Positions 36,327 to 49,172 are shown, counted from the first letter of the stretch. The stretch is 64,000 bases of DNA from Nitrincola tibetensis (GCF_003284585.1 NZ_QKRX01000002.1:248001-312000), one strand, 5' to 3'. A program made the numbers and translations. Notes: a model not told the origin generated them from the sequence alone.

Positions 36327-39236
36327 CTAGATTTCGATGCGATCAAAGGTCTCAGAGAGTGATTCTGAATTTTTGAGGTTGGTGACAACGGCAATGCTCG
36401 CTTGATCGAGAGTCAGCCATTCGCCTGCGACCCGCTTAAGATCCTCGAGCGTTACCGATAGTATCCGTTTACGGAACTCTCTACGAAGCTCAGGTGTACG
36501 CCCAAACAAGCTGGCATGGTAAGCCTGCTTCGCCTCGCCAGCCGGTGAGCCTGGCTTATCGATTGAACTAATAACACCCAGAATCGCTTCTTCTAACTTT
36601 TTAGGGTCATGCTCGGCTGTCAATAACCAATCACGCGCATTAATAAAGTCATCCAGCGTTCCCTCAATGCGTGGGTCACGGTATGAAAAGAAACGGAAAA
36701 CAGCATCACCATTGTCCTGCCCAGCACCGGCACCATAAGCACCGCCTTTTTCACGAATCGCTCTGTGCAGGTAGCCATTGCGTAAGAAGTCACCCAAGAC
36801 CGTTAACGCGGCTGCATCGGCATGCTGACCAGTTACTGTTGGAAACGCCATGGCGCAGAAGTTTACCTGCGTGCTGGTTAACCACAACTGTTTAACGGAA
36901 GAGCGCGTTGCAGGCAAAGCAAAGGGGGTAAAGTCTTGCGAACTCGGAACATTTGCCCAAATAGCATCTAAGCTGCTTTGAACAGTTGCTAAATGCTCTT
37001 CTTCCGCCACCAATAAGAAACGTCTTGGCGACAGGGTGATTTTACCGTGCAGCTTTTGCAGAGATGCGCCAAGAGCGCTCAATGCACTGTCATCATCAAG
37101 TCGCTTATCCAAGGATTTCACGGATTTAATGCTGGCAAGACCGCTGTTCAAATGCGCCAAACGTGCCGCTGGGCTCATTCCGGCACAGGCTGCCATCATC
37201 GCGTAACTGTGACCTCTTCCTGTGATTGACTGTTCACGACGTGTCCGTTGCTGTGCAACAATTTCACGAATTCTGGGCAGTTCATCAAAGCGTGCATTGA
37301 CTAGCGTGTCTTGCATTAAGCTTAGCAACTCTTGCTGTTTGACTTGCAGCGCTTTACCCGACATCACCATAAAGGCTTTAACGTCTTGTTCATTGTCGGG
37401 CAAGCCACGAATACTGACGTGTGCAGAAAAGCTTCCTGCCACCTCACTCTGAAGCGCTTGATTTGCGCGATAATCTAATTCCCCACGCCCAAGCTCAGTT
37501 AAGCAGTGAGAGTACAGGGGCAGTAGTTCTAATTCATCATCCGTTAGAGCCGGTAAATCGATAATGACTTGCTGATAAATTAGGCCATTGGTGCCCGCAC
37601 TGTACCAAGTGGCATCCAACTGAGGTAAGGGCAAAGACTGGGATTCAGGCAGTTTTAAATCCAGCGGGACATCGTCCAGAGTAACGCACGGCAAAACGGA
37701 GTCATCATCGACTTGCTGCTGACGCGCTTCTAAGGCATGCGCCTGATCAATCACTGCTTGAATTTCTTCTGGCGTTAATTGTGATTTCTTTAGCGCAAGC
37801 GTTTCCTTTTCGGCGGCATCTTTTAAGCTACTGATTTTATCATCGGGACGCAGCGTAACACGCACGCGATGAGGGTTGTCTAACAACCAGCGCTTAATCA
37901 GCGAAGGAATATACTGGGGATCTTGAATTTTTTCTCTTAAGGTTTCGAGAATGGGGTCAATATTAATGGCGGCGAGCGGATCGCCACGGTGAATGGCGGA
38001 TGATAAGCCTGCTAAAATCAGCTGCAAACCAAACGGATAACCATCACCTGTAATTTCACGCTGGCTTAACTCAAGTTGATGCAACTGCGCTTCGACCATA
38101 CGCAAGTCGACCCCTTCATCCACGACACGTTGGAGCGTATCGAAAACGAGGGCTTCAAATTCAGATGCTTTCTCAACCTCACTGCCTTCAATTCCGCACA
38201 TGAAACTCATTTCACGATTGGAATCCTCAAGCCCACAGAGTGGCGAAGGACCCGATCCCAATCCGCTCGATTCCAGCGCGGCACGTAAAGGCGAGCTTGA
38301 GTTATCTAACAAGACGCGCGATAACAGATGGCCTTCCATCAGCGCTTCTGTATCAATGGATTTAGGCAGCAGCCATCCTAGAACATGATGGGTGTGCTCT
38401 GACAAATCCGCTTCATCACAGGCATAGGCTTCTTCGATCCTGACAGGAGAGAAGTATCGCTTTTCATCGGGGACACTTAGGGTGATTGGACTGGCTTCGA
38501 ATCGACTCAGAGCCTGCTCGTGCATTTTCTCTTGCAAAACTTCAACCGGAATATCGCCGAACGTCATAAACACCGCATTCGTCGGATGGTAATGGCTCTT
38601 ATAAAAGTCCAGCAATTGCTCATAGGTCAGATCGGGGATACACGCAGGCTCCCCCCCTGAGTTATGGTGATACGTCGTCTCAGGGAACAGGTAACGCGTC
38701 AGAGTCTGCCACAAAACAGATGAAGGCGAGCTCATCGCACCCTTCATTTCATTAAACACAACGCCCTTGTAGACCAAAGGGGTGCTGGGATCATCTGCTT
38801 TTTCAAACTCGACTCGGTGCCCTTCTTGCGCAAAATCCAAAGGGTCTAAACGTGAAAAGAAGGTCGCATCAAGATAGACATCTAGAAGATTGAAAAAGTC
38901 TTTTCGATTTTGACTCGCAAAAGGATACGCCGTCCAATCGCTGCTGGTAAAGGCATTCATAAAGGTATTGAGTGAACGGCGCGTCATCATAAAGAAGGGG
39001 TCGCGAACTGGAAAACGCTCACTGCCGCACAAGGCTGTGTGTTCCAGTATGTGTGCGACTCCTGATGAATCTTCAGGAACCGTTCTGAACGCGACCAAGA
39101 AAACGTTTTCATCACGATTCGCTGCAATATGGTAGTGCAAAGCCCCTGTTTTACGATGTTTATACTCAAACACTTCAATATCTAACGACTGAATAACCTG
39201 AGAGCGAAGAAAATCAAAACTGGCATGTGCGTTCAT
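36327..39236 (-). CDS. M16C metallopeptidase, presequence-protease (PreP)-like
   Basis: 969 residues. The inverted zinc motif HILEH (His62, Glu65, His66) is near the N-terminus in SSGVAHILEHTALCGSERFP, with DPFFMMTRRSLNTFMNAFTSSDWTAYPFAS after it. The length and this block fit the M16C group (PreP/cytosolic insulinase-like), which degrades small unstructured peptides inside a closed chamber. It has no signal peptide, so it is probably cytoplasmic. The second half has the inactive partner domain. It precedes the EamA gene on the same strand. The region upstream (39237-39542) is shared with the phasin genes. Confidence 0.87.
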   Translation of the reverse strand: MNAHASFDFLRSQVIQSLDIEVFEYKHRKTGALHYHIAANRDENVFLVAFRTVPEDSSGVAHILEHTALCGSERFPVRDPFFMMTRRSLNTFMNAFTSSDWTAYPFASQNRKDFFNLLDVYLDATFFSRLDPLDFAQEGHRVEFEKADDPSTPLVYKGVVFNEMKGAMSSPSSVLWQTLTRYLFPETTYHHNSGGEPACIPDLTYEQLLDFYKSHYHPTNAVFMTFGDIPVEVLQEKMHEQALSRFEASPITLSVPDEKRYFSPVRIEEAYACDEADLSEHTHHVLGWLLPKSIDTEALMEGHLLSRVLLDNSSSPLRAALESSGLGSGPSPLCGLEDSNREMSFMCGIEGSEVEKASEFEALVFDTLQRVVDEGVDLRMVEAQLHQLELSQREITGDGYPFGLQLILAGLSSAIHRGDPLAAINIDPILETLREKIQDPQYIPSLIKRWLLDNPHRVRVTLRPDDKISSLKDAAEKETLALKKSQLTPEEIQAVIDQAHALEARQQQVDDDSVLPCVTLDDVPLDLKLPESQSLPLPQLDATWYSAGTNGLIYQQVIIDLPALTDDELELLPLYSHCLTELGRGELDYRANQALQSEVAGSFSAHVSIRGLPDNEQDVKAFMVMSGKALQVKQQELLSLMQDTLVNARFDELPRIREIVAQQRTRREQSITGRGHSYAMMAACAGMSPAARLAHLNSGLASIKSVKSLDKRLDDDSALSALGASLQKLHGKITLSPRRFLLVAEEEHLATVQSSLDAIWANVPSSQDFTPFALPATRSSVKQLWLTSTQVNFCAMAFPTVTGQHADAAALTVLGDFLRNGYLHRAIREKGGAYGAGAGQDNGDAVFRFFSYRDPRIEGTLDDFINARDWLLTAEHDPKKLEEAILGVISSIDKPGSPAGEAKQAYHASLFGRTPELRREFRKRILSVTLEDLKRVAGEWLTLDQASIAVVTNLKNSESLSETFDRIEI

Positions 39237-39542
39237 AAATGAAGAAATTCCTGCCTTAATACTTAGAGGATCAAAATGAAATATAGATCAGATAGCGAAA
39301 GGATGAACCCTGCAAATACGAAGCAAGCAGGTGTTTCTTACGCCCTTTCAGTTTATATAATGTTGATTGTATAGATTCAGATCATGAATTTCAGTGGTTA
39401 TCAGGATTTTTTCACAATTATGTGTTAGAAGTTAACCTAATGTTGCTCTTGCATTCATATGCAAAATACACGTAAAAAAGTAAACTCAATCATTGATATT
39501 TGCTGCAATGCAGCATGACCAACCAACAAGAGGGTGTTGACT
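39237..39542. promoter_or_regulatory. Control region between PreP-like gene and phasins
   Basis: 306 bases. It carries the PhaR-like palindrome at 39503-39513 close to the first phasin start. A 32-codon open frame at 39276-39374 has AGAGGA upstream of its ATG, but no other support. The rest is AT-rich with no clear structure. Confidence 0.5.
39503..39513. promoter_or_regulatory. PhaR-like operator
   Basis: CTGCAATGCAG fits the CTGC-N3-GCAG motif described for PhaR of Paracoccus denitrificans. It is inside a longer palindrome (TGCTGCA-A-TGCAGCA, 39501-39515) ending 27 bases before the phasin ATG. No phaR gene is in this window. Confidence 0.45.
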
Positions 39543-39905
39543 ATGTATGAAGAACTGAAAAACTCTATGCAACCAGTGATGGAAATGGCTGAAATCAACA
39601 AAAAGACCGCAGAAAAACTCATCGCATTGCAGTCAAAATACGTGAATGAATTTGTAAGCTCAAGCATGGCACAAATGAAGGCACTGACCGATATCAAAGA
39701 TCCTAAAGAAGCAATGGAAGCACAACTCAAATACCTAAAAGAAATTGAGGCCAAAATTGCAGATGTTGCGCAGCAGGAAGTGTCTGCTTTAAGTGAAGCC
39801 AAAGCTCAACTGACTGTTTTAATGGAAAAGACTCTTAAGGAAGCGGCAGACAAATCGTATTTCTCAGAAATGGAAAATATGGTCAAGAACTTTACCAAGA
39901 AATAG
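39543..39905 (+). CDS. Phasin family protein, copy 1
   Basis: 120 residues from the ATG at 39543 with AGAGGG about 9 bases upstream. It is all-helical, heptad-rich and without cysteine, as expected for a phasin that coats polyhydroxyalkanoate granules. The core (MAEINKKTAEKLIALQSKYVNEFV and AQMKALTDIKDPKEAMEAQ) is also found in the next gene, so the two are paralogues. No synthase gene (phaC) is present in the window. A PhaR-like operator lies just upstream. A promoter lies between the two phasin genes, so they may be expressed separately. Confidence 0.82.
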   Translation: MYEELKNSMQPVMEMAEINKKTAEKLIALQSKYVNEFVSSSMAQMKALTDIKDPKEAMEAQLKYLKEIEAKIADVAQQEVSALSEAKAQLTVLMEKTLKEAADKSYFSEMENMVKNFTKK

Positions 39906-39908
39906 TTT

Positions 39909-39984
39909 TTGTGCGGTGCAATAATTTTATGCTTGACAGCCTGAAACATTTAAGGTTACATAGCGTCAATGTTGCAACGCACAA
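39909..39984. repeat. Inverted repeat around the second phasin promoter
   Basis: TTGTGCGGTGCAA (39909-39921) and TTGCAACGCACAA (39972-39984) are inverted copies matching at 12 of 13 positions, with 50 bases between them. The promoter of the second phasin lies between the arms. It could be a paired operator or a loop-forming site. Confidence 0.45.
39933..39961 (+). promoter_or_regulatory. Promoter of the second phasin gene
   Basis: A perfect -35 hexamer TTGACA (39933-39938) is followed after 17 bases by TTACAT (39956-39961), a weak -10. This would start transcripts about 40 bases before the phasin start codon. Confidence 0.45.
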
Positions 39985-40009
39985 TTTAGAATTAAACGAG
40001 GGAAATCTC

Positions 40010-40606
40010 ATGACTGATCCACTTAAAGACCTTCAAGATGTATTCAAGCCAGTGACAGAACTGTCCGAAAGCCTACTGAAGAATGTTGAAGAACAGTTAG
40101 AGCCTGTTAAGGAAAAACTCAAGCCCGCATTGGAAATGGCTGAAGTGAACAAGTCAACAGCAGAGAAACTGATTGCTCTCCAATCAGACTATGTATCTGA
40201 CTTTGTGAATACTAGCCTTGCTCAATTTAAAGCACTCGTTGAAGCCAAAGATCCTCAAGAAGCTCTGCATCTTCAGGTTGAATACTTCAAAACCCTTGAT
40301 GCTAAATTTACACATGTTGCTGAAAAAGAATTAGCAGCATTAACTGAAGCCAAAGACAAAATCACTGAAATTGTTGAAAAGTCTTTTGCAGATATAGGCG
40401 ATGTACCTTTTTTAATGCCTGATCTGAAAAGCATGGATTTCAGCAAGTTTGATATTAGCAGCTTGATTCCAACCGCAAAAAAGGTTGAAGAAGCCGCTGA
40501 AGAAGTTAAAGAAGTAGTTGAAGCAACTGTAGAAAAAGCAGCGCCAGCGAAAACAACGCCAGCTCGCAAAATTTCACCTCCTGGAAAAGCAACTCCAGCA
40601 AGTTAA
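40010..40606 (+). CDS. Phasin family protein, copy 2, with basic Ala/Pro tail
   Basis: 198 residues from the ATG at 40010, which has GAGGG just upstream; the upstream GTG extension is not convincing. The core (MAEVNKSTAEKLIALQSDYVSDFV, AQFKALVEAKDPQEALHLQ) repeats that of the first phasin. It differs in an N-terminal extension and in a C-terminal tail rich in Ala, Pro, Lys and Glu (KAAPAKTTPARKISPPGKATPAS). In other bacteria such tails bind DNA or other proteins. Together with copy 1 it should coat and stabilise polyhydroxyalkanoate granules. A strong terminator follows. Confidence 0.85.
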   Translation: MTDPLKDLQDVFKPVTELSESLLKNVEEQLEPVKEKLKPALEMAEVNKSTAEKLIALQSDYVSDFVNTSLAQFKALVEAKDPQEALHLQVEYFKTLDAKFTHVAEKELAALTEAKDKITEIVEKSFADIGDVPFLMPDLKSMDFSKFDISSLIPTAKKVEEAAEEVKEVVEATVEKAAPAKTTPARKISPPGKATPAS

Positions 40607-40637
40607 TTTTACGCTGCCACATTGCAACCTATTTTTT

Positions 40638-40668
40638 GGCCATGATGAAAATCATGGCCTTTTTTTTA
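40638..40668 (+). terminator. Strong terminator after the phasins
   Basis: GGCCATGAT (40638-40646) and ATCATGGCC (40651-40659) form a perfect 9-bp stem with a GAAA loop, followed by T tract. The end overlaps the stop codon of the convergent hydroxylase gene. Confidence 0.9.
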
Positions 40669-41883
40669 ACCGAATCGTCGAGAAAGCTCAGGCAACTGCC
40701 CTTCTATTCCCATTGCCAGACGCATAACATGCTCCTTCGCAAAAGGCAGCCGGCCCGCAACACCCAATCCTATATTTCGCAAAAGCTTAATCGGCAGAAT
40801 ACGATTACTAAAGGCTCTATAGAAAAAATCCATTGATTGCATCATCAGCAAATTAGGATGACGGCGCTCCTTCTCATAGCGCGCAAGCCAAGCCATGCTG
40901 TAAAAGTCCTGCTGATCTTGAGCATCTAATAAACAAGCGGATATTGCTGCAGCATCTAAAAAGCCAATATTAACACCCTGCCCAGCCAAGGGATGGATCA
41001 TGTGCGCAGCATCGCCTACCAATGCCACCCCATCATCAACGTAGCGATGCGCATGCTGACGACGCAAGGGGAAAAAGCCTCTCTCCAGTATTGCATCTAT
41101 CTTGCCTAAGCAACTTGGAAACTGCTCGTGCAGAGCTCGATTAAAGGCATCATCATCCAACGCCAGCAATCGCTTCACATCATTGGGCGTGTTATACCAT
41201 ACCAAAGACGCATGCGATCCAGACAAGGGCAAAAACGCCAAAGGTCCAGTCGGAGTAAACTGCTGCCATGTAATGTCCTGCTGCGGATAGGCTGTTTTCA
41301 CGGAGGCAATGAGCGCATGCTGAGCATAATCCCATTGAGTAACGCCTATTCCCGCGGCTTGGCGAACATTCGAACTACCACCATCTGCGCCTATTAAAAG
41401 GCGACCTATCAGCTCTTGTCCATCCTCTAGCGTGACAATGCTCGACCCAGGAGAATAATCAATGGATTGAGTTTTAACCGGGCATAACAAATCAACGTTA
41501 TCAAACTCAGACAGCCTTTCAAGCAAAGCAAGCTGGACAATTCGATTCTCAACGATGTTGCCTAGGTAAGGCTCGTTAATATCGGTTGAATTAAACTCAG
41601 TGGCGGCTTTGTCTGCATCGGATTCCCAAACTTTCATCCGACGATAGGGGCACAACCGTCTTGAGGTAATGCCTTCCCACGCCCCGACATTTCGCAAGAG
41701 GGTTTCCGATGCCACGCTAATGGCCGACACACGCAAATCGTGAGGTTGCTCGAAACTAAAAGGCGCAGGGTACTGGTTTTCCAGAACAGCGACCGAGTAG
41801 CGTGAACCGCCCAATGCACACGCAATGGCCGAGCCCACCATGCCGCCGCCCACGATAATAATGTCATATTGACCTTTTTTCAT
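40666..41883 (-). CDS. ubiF: FAD-dependent ubiquinone-biosynthesis hydroxylase, UbiF/UbiH family
   Basis: 405 residues from the ATG at 41883 with GAGGAG 6 bases upstream; an upstream extension (MSERREECA) lacks support. The FAD motifs are IIIVGGGMVGSAIA (about 7-20), the DG motif at LIGADGGSSNVRQAAGIGV and the GD motif at VALVGDAAHMIHPLAGQGVNIG. The pattern closely resembles E. coli UbiF (PYRRMKVWE, GPLAFLPL, QSMDFFYRAFSN) as I recall it. It should hydroxylate a ring carbon in ubiquinone synthesis at the inner membrane, though UbiH, UbiF and UbiI are hard to separate by eye. It is 42 bases downstream of serS. Confidence 0.8.
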   Translation of the reverse strand: MKKGQYDIIIVGGGMVGSAIACALGGSRYSVAVLENQYPAPFSFEQPHDLRVSAISVASETLLRNVGAWEGITSRRLCPYRRMKVWESDADKAATEFNSTDINEPYLGNIVENRIVQLALLERLSEFDNVDLLCPVKTQSIDYSPGSSIVTLEDGQELIGRLLIGADGGSSNVRQAAGIGVTQWDYAQHALIASVKTAYPQQDITWQQFTPTGPLAFLPLSGSHASLVWYNTPNDVKRLLALDDDAFNRALHEQFPSCLGKIDAILERGFFPLRRQHAHRYVDDGVALVGDAAHMIHPLAGQGVNIGFLDAAAISACLLDAQDQQDFYSMAWLARYEKERRHPNLLMMQSMDFFYRAFSNRILPIKLLRNIGLGVAGRLPFAKEHVMRLAMGIEGQLPELSRRFG

Positions 41884-41925
41884 CGCACACTCCTCACGCC
41901 TTTCACTCAAAAAACAAAGAGGGCA

Positions 41926-43200
<1,275 letters not shown>

Positions 43201-43393
43201 TCAAGACTCTTCCTGGGCTCAAAATATCCAGTCATCATCGACCGGAAAGGTCAGAGGGTTAGTAACTAACGACAGTACGCGATGAACCACATAATTGAAT
43301 GGGGGACATCATATAAAAATCAGACGCATGAGAACATGGTCACTGAAGAAATGTTAACATATTCCAGCACAAATATTGCTGCAAATCAGTTTT

Positions 43394-44749
43394 TTAACGC
43401 TCCGAATAGCGCTTCTTAGCACTTTGAGCATTTAAGCGTTGTAGATACTCAAGCTTTTCACCTATGCGTATCTCTAGCCCACGAGACGCAGGCTCATAAT
43501 AGCGACGCTGATGAATGGCTTCGGGCAAATATTCCTCACCTGCGGCAAAGGCGTCTGGCTCATCGTGAGCATAACGATACTCAGCGCCATAGCCCTGTTC
43601 TTTCATTAATTTTGTGGGGGCATTGCGCAGATGATTTGGCACTTCATAGCTCGGATCCGTTTTCACATCCGCTAAGCATTGATTAAACGCACGATACAGG
43701 GCATTGCTTTTCGGCGCACAGGCACAGTAGACAGCCGCTTGAGCTATTGCTCGCTCACCCTCAGCAGGTCCCACCCGCTCGAATGCATCCCAAGCTGCAA
43801 TACAAACCTGCATGGCTCTGGGATCTGCATTGCCGATGTCTTCAGACGCAATGGCTACTAAACGTCGTGCAATATAAAGAGGATAGCAGCCACCGTCTAA
43901 CATGCGACAATACCAATACAGCGCACCGTCCGCTGAAGAACCGCGCACCGATTTATGGAAGGCAGAAATCATATCGTAAAACTGATCGCCACCTTTATCA
44001 AAACGCCGCCCTCCGGCTTTTAGAACTTCATCCAGGGTGTCTAAGCTAATCCGCGTTTCGCCTGTCTTGGGATCAAGCATGGCTAAGTCAGACGCAATTT
44101 CCAATAAGTTGAGTGCTCGGCGCGCATCGCCATCTGCCGCCTGAATGAGCTGCTCCCTTACCCCTTCATCAAAGTGCCAGATACTTTTTCCTAAACCTTC
44201 CGAGGAAGTTAAGGCTCGTTCCAGTAGCTGGGCAATATCGTCAGAGGTTAGGGATCTAAGCAAATACACCCTCGCCCGTGACAACAATGCATTGTTAAGT
44301 TCAAAGGATGGATTCTCGGTTGTGGCACCTATAAATACTACCGTTCCATCTTCAACATAAGGCAAAAATGCATCTTGTTGCGATTTATTAAAGCGATGCA
44401 CCTCGTCAACAAACAGGAGTGTTTTCCGACCTTTGTTGGCCCGAACTTGCTGCGCTTCTTCAATCGCGGCTCGGATATCTTTCACACCTGATAAAACAGC
44501 AGACAAGGTAATAAAATGCGCATCGACATGTGTCGCGACCAGTCGAGCCAAGGTCGTTTTACCAACACCTGGAGGCCCCCATAAAATCATGGAGTGCACA
44601 AAGCCTTGCTCCAGCGCTCGGCGCAAGGGTTTACCTTCACCCAAAAGATGTCCTTGGCCTACGTACTCACTTAGCTGTTTTGGCCGCATTCTGGCGGCCA
44701 GTGGTTGGTAGGCCTGCTCTTGCATTTCATCTGTAAACAGATCTTGCAT
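43394..44749 (-). CDS. rarA: Replication-associated recombination protein A (RarA/MgsA)
   Basis: 451 residues. AAA+ ATPase with Walker [14 protein letters not shown] (about 58-70), Walker [17 protein letters not shown] and the sensor region [21 protein letters not shown]. The C-terminal tetramer domain ([30 protein letters not shown]) is the family hallmark. It acts at stalled replication forks. The start ATG shares one base with the lolA stop (TAATG), so the two are coupled. The order ftsK-lolA-rarA-serS is conserved in many gammaproteobacteria. Confidence 0.95.
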   Translation of the reverse strand: MQDLFTDEMQEQAYQPLAARMRPKQLSEYVGQGHLLGEGKPLRRALEQGFVHSMILWGPPGVGKTTLARLVATHVDAHFITLSAVLSGVKDIRAAIEEAQQVRANKGRKTLLFVDEVHRFNKSQQDAFLPYVEDGTVVFIGATTENPSFELNNALLSRARVYLLRSLTSDDIAQLLERALTSSEGLGKSIWHFDEGVREQLIQAADGDARRALNLLEIASDLAMLDPKTGETRISLDTLDEVLKAGGRRFDKGGDQFYDMISAFHKSVRGSSADGALYWYCRMLDGGCYPLYIARRLVAIASEDIGNADPRAMQVCIAAWDAFERVGPAEGERAIAQAAVYCACAPKSNALYRAFNQCLADVKTDPSYEVPNHLRNAPTKLMKEQGYGAEYRYAHDEPDAFAAGEEYLPEAIHQRRYYEPASRGLEIRIGEKLEYLQRLNAQSAKKRYSER

Positions 44750-45393
44750 TAACGATCGCTCTCGTAGAGAACATCGACATCATCAGGCGGCGTAAAGGAA
44801 AAGATCGACTCATCCAGCTCTGGATTCAGTTGCACCTCTGACAGCATGATGGTTGAGCGCTGTCCTAGTGTGTCGTCTAACAAAAACTCGGATAAAACTG
44901 CATCTTTGAACAATAAGCGAATTCTAGAAAACATCGCTTCTTGTGGAAGTTTTGGAATCAGCTCAAACACCTCCATATCGACCGATCTTTGTAAGAGGGT
45001 GACTTCGTACATACGATCCAGCTCATGGATACGGCCATTTAAAATCAAGGCTGGAGCACTCTCTGTGTTTTGATCGGCAGACTTGCGCGTTGCTTGTTCA
45101 AGATCTGTGTCGTAGATCCAGATGTACTCGCCATCCGACACAATTTCCTGAGGGAAAGGTGTTTCGGTGTTCCAAACAAATTTATCAGGACGTGACACCG
45201 CCAAATACCCTGAAGTCACCTCACCACGCGTTCCTTGTTCGCCGGAAGAGAACTGCTCAAATCGAGCACTAAAACGCTCATAACCCGTTAATAAGGACGC
45301 AAGCTGATCAAGCGCATTCGCGTGAACAGGCAATGCCGCCATAAACGCAAGCCCTACAGCCAGCCGTCGTAAACCTTTAAACATAGAATTCAT
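44749..45393 (-). CDS. lolA: Outer-membrane lipoprotein carrier protein LolA
   Basis: 214 residues. Signal peptide (about 1-26: [20 protein letters not shown]). The mature beta-barrel has [53 protein letters not shown] and the C-terminal [13 protein letters not shown], a LolA pattern. LolA carries lipoproteins across the periplasm from LolCDE to LolB. Two start codons compete: ATG at 45393, with GAGG only 2 bases away, and ATG at 45384, with GAGG 11 bases away. Both give a good signal peptide. It is 11 bases after ftsK and overlaps rarA by one base. Confidence 0.92.
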   Translation of the reverse strand: MNSMFKGLRRLAVGLAFMAALPVHANALDQLASLLTGYERFSARFEQFSSGEQGTRGEVTSGYLAVSRPDKFVWNTETPFPQEIVSDGEYIWIYDTDLEQATRKSADQNTESAPALILNGRIHELDRMYEVTLLQRSVDMEVFELIPKLPQEAMFSRIRLLFKDAVLSEFLLDDTLGQRSTIMLSEVQLNPELDESIFSFTPPDDVDVLYESDR

Positions 45394-45404
45394 ATCCTCA
45401 ATTT

Positions 45405-48056
45405 TTAATCTCTAGGTGGCGGGGGAGCAATCACTTCACGTTGGCCGTTTGATCCGGCAGATGTTACAACACCAGCCGCTTCCATGGTTTCAATCATTCT
45501 TGCTGCTCGGTTATAGCCAATCTTAAGCCGACGCTGAACCGCCGAGATGGATGCTTTACGACTTTCCGTCACAAAGGCAACCGCTTCATCATACAGCGCA
45601 TCTTGTTCATCATCGAACATTCCACCTGAACCGGCGCTAAACGAGCCTTCTTCAGACCCCTCTGACACAATTTCGTCAAGATAGTTCGGAGGTCCCAATC
45701 GCTTCCATGCCTCAACGGTGCGATGAACTTCGTCATCACTGACAAACGCGCCATGCACACGATTCGGAATACTCGTACCTGCAGGGAGGTAGAGCATATC
45801 GCCATGACCTAGAAGATTTTCGGCTCCAGATTGATCGAGGATGGTTCGAGAGTCAATTTTAGACGACACTTGGAAGGCAATACGTGTCGGAACGTTCGCT
45901 TTAATCAAGCCAGTAATAACATCAACGGATGGACGCTGCGTTGCTAAAATCAAGTGAATACCTGCAGCCCTCGCTTTCTGGGCTATACGAGCGATGAGCT
46001 CCTCAACTTTTTTACCAACCATCATCATCATGTCAGCAAATTCGTCAATGACCACGACAATATAAGGCAGGGTTTCTAAGCAAGGTGCTGGCTCGTCTGC
46101 AGGCAAACCGTAATCACTGGCATTCCATAAAGGATCTCTTAGAGGAACACCCTCCTCTTCCGCTTGCAAAACTTTGTCGTTAAAGCCTGCTAAATTCCTA
46201 ACGCCCATTTTTGCCATGAGCTTGTAGCGACGCTCCATTTCGCCAACACACCAGCGCAATCCGCCTGCGGCCTCTTTCATATCGGTAATAACCGGCGTTA
46301 ACAAATGCGGAATGCCTTCATAGATAGACAACTCCAACATTTTAGGATCCACGAGAATCAGGCGCACCTCTTTAGGTGTCGCTTTGAACAGCAAACTCAG
46401 CAGCATGGCATTAACCCCGACCGACTTACCCGATCCAGTCGTACCTGCAACCAACAAGTGAGGCATCTTTGCTAAATTCGTAACGACCGGATTGCCTGCG
46501 ATATCGTTGCCCAACGCTAAGGTTAACTTGGATTTCGCTTCACTAAACAATGAAGAACTCAACACCTCACTCAGGTGAACAATCTGGCGACTTTCGTTGG
46601 GTATCTCAATCCCTACAACTGACTTACCCGGAATGACTTCAACAACGCGAACACTGGAAACCGCCATGGAACGCGCCAAATCTCGGGCAAGGTTACTGAT
46701 CTTACTCGCCTTCACCCCCGGTGCCGGCTGAATTTCAAACCGTGTAATCACAGGACCAGGATTTACTTCAACAACTTCGGCTATCACACTGAAATCTTTA
46801 AGCTTTTCTTCAAGCAAACGTGACATATGCTCCAGTTGTTCTTCTGTGTACCCTTGCTCACTTTTCTTTTCTGGCGGGTCCAGGAGTGCTTCCACTGATG
46901 GCAGCGTCATGCTGGTTTCACGGGCGGCTTGTGAGATTTTACCTGCCTCTTCTAAATCAAGATCTGTATTGGCGATCGGGGTGTGCGTCTCTGATAGCGG
47001 CACGATTTTCAGGTGTTTTTTTGCTGCTGTAAGGGTATCTTCGACCATTCGGCGAGCCGTAAAGGGCACCACCTTCGCCTCAGATGCTTCAGGCGCAGGC
47101 GAAGGTACTATTTCCTCCGCGACCAGTGGACGACTCTCTGCCCACTTGACGGGCTCCGTGACAGCGACTGGCTCCTCTTCCAGCGTAATGTGGAAATCGC
47201 GATTACCAGCATTTGATGTCATTGTTGTGCCATCCTCTTCCAAGGTAATATTGATATCACTCTTGGAAAAAGATGTCAGATCCAAATCAGGCACTTGATC
47301 CAACGCTGGCTCTTCGCGCTTACGAGCGGACATACTTTCAGTTGCGGTTTTGAAAGTTTTAGCTGTGGGGTCTTTTACAGGCGTTGGCTGCACTTTAGGC
47401 TTAGGCACGCTCAGTTTTGGCACAGGAATACGGATTTGTGCCAAGCCAACGAGAACGCCGACTGCTTTAAAGGGAATTGAGCCGATTCGTTCAAGCAATT
47501 TCTGCCATGAAGTCTCCATAAACAGAGTGAGCCCAAAAAACATAACCGTCAAAGCAACAACGGTTGCACCCGGCACGCTCACCAAGGACACAGCGAGGTC
47601 TGAAAGCGCAAGACCAACCAAACCTCCGGCGGTAAAGGGATAACCCAACTCTTGGTTAGAAACATGGATAGATGAAAGAACACTGATAGGCAAAAGAAGG
47701 AAAATAGCGCCAGTGGTTCTCAACATAAAAAATGGAACAGCATCGACAATGCCAACATATCGCCGCCACATAAAACGGATAGCAGGCCAAAGGATTAAAA
47801 TGGGTACAATATACGCCGCCGCGCCAACAAAGGAAAAAAGGATATCCGATATCCAAGCCCCCGTTGCGCCCGCCCAATTTGAAACATGCGGTTGATAACC
47901 AGCATGAGACCACCCAGGATCCTGTGGGTTATAGCTCCATATTGCAATGCACATAAATACACAGCAACCGATAACAACAATCAGACTTGCTTCCTTCAAG
48001 ACTCTGGCTAAATGGTCCGTAAGTGACATTGGCCTGGACAAATGCTTCGCGCTCAA
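45405..48056 (-). CDS. ftsK: DNA translocase FtsK
   Basis: 883 residues. N-terminal part with about four or five transmembrane helices (about 20-200), an acidic/proline linker (about 210-430), then the alpha-beta motor with Walker [18 protein letters not shown]. The C-terminal gamma domain is a winged helix ([43 protein letters not shown]) that reads KOPS sites. The TTG start at 48056 is favoured by AAGGA about 8 bases upstream; ATG at 48029 is the alternative. FtsK moves chromosome ends through the septum and activates dimer resolution. The linker is much shorter than that of E. coli FtsK, as in many other bacteria. Confidence 0.95.
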   Translation of the reverse strand: MSAKHLSRPMSLTDHLARVLKEASLIVVIGCCVFMCIAIWSYNPQDPGWSHAGYQPHVSNWAGATGAWISDILFSFVGAAAYIVPILILWPAIRFMWRRYVGIVDAVPFFMLRTTGAIFLLLPISVLSSIHVSNQELGYPFTAGGLVGLALSDLAVSLVSVPGATVVALTVMFFGLTLFMETSWQKLLERIGSIPFKAVGVLVGLAQIRIPVPKLSVPKPKVQPTPVKDPTAKTFKTATESMSARKREEPALDQVPDLDLTSFSKSDINITLEEDGTTMTSNAGNRDFHITLEEEPVAVTEPVKWAESRPLVAEEIVPSPAPEASEAKVVPFTARRMVEDTLTAAKKHLKIVPLSETHTPIANTDLDLEEAGKISQAARETSMTLPSVEALLDPPEKKSEQGYTEEQLEHMSRLLEEKLKDFSVIAEVVEVNPGPVITRFEIQPAPGVKASKISNLARDLARSMAVSSVRVVEVIPGKSVVGIEIPNESRQIVHLSEVLSSSLFSEAKSKLTLALGNDIAGNPVVTNLAKMPHLLVAGTTGSGKSVGVNAMLLSLLFKATPKEVRLILVDPKMLELSIYEGIPHLLTPVITDMKEAAGGLRWCVGEMERRYKLMAKMGVRNLAGFNDKVLQAEEEGVPLRDPLWNASDYGLPADEPAPCLETLPYIVVVIDEFADMMMMVGKKVEELIARIAQKARAAGIHLILATQRPSVDVITGLIKANVPTRIAFQVSSKIDSRTILDQSGAENLLGHGDMLYLPAGTSIPNRVHGAFVSDDEVHRTVEAWKRLGPPNYLDEIVSEGSEEGSFSAGSGGMFDDEQDALYDEAVAFVTESRKASISAVQRRLKIGYNRAARMIETMEAAGVVTSAGSNGQREVIAPPPPRD

Positions 48057-48209
48057 GCTCTTTTCCTTATTGCAATTAAATATTCAAGATGACAAAACAC
48101 TATTGTGCCACAAAATCCCCTGCACTCTGCAGAGATCTGATGTTACTATTGTTGAAATTTTTGCGCTCACCCCAACCTAATATGAAAATAGTCTTGTTTT
48201 CAGCATTAA

Positions 48210-49172
<963 letters not shown>

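Noticed and set aside
39911-40009. GTG-initiated N-terminal extension of the second phasin
   Set aside because: The extension has no phasin character and covers the promoter and inverted repeat; the ATG at 40010 has a good ribosome-binding site.
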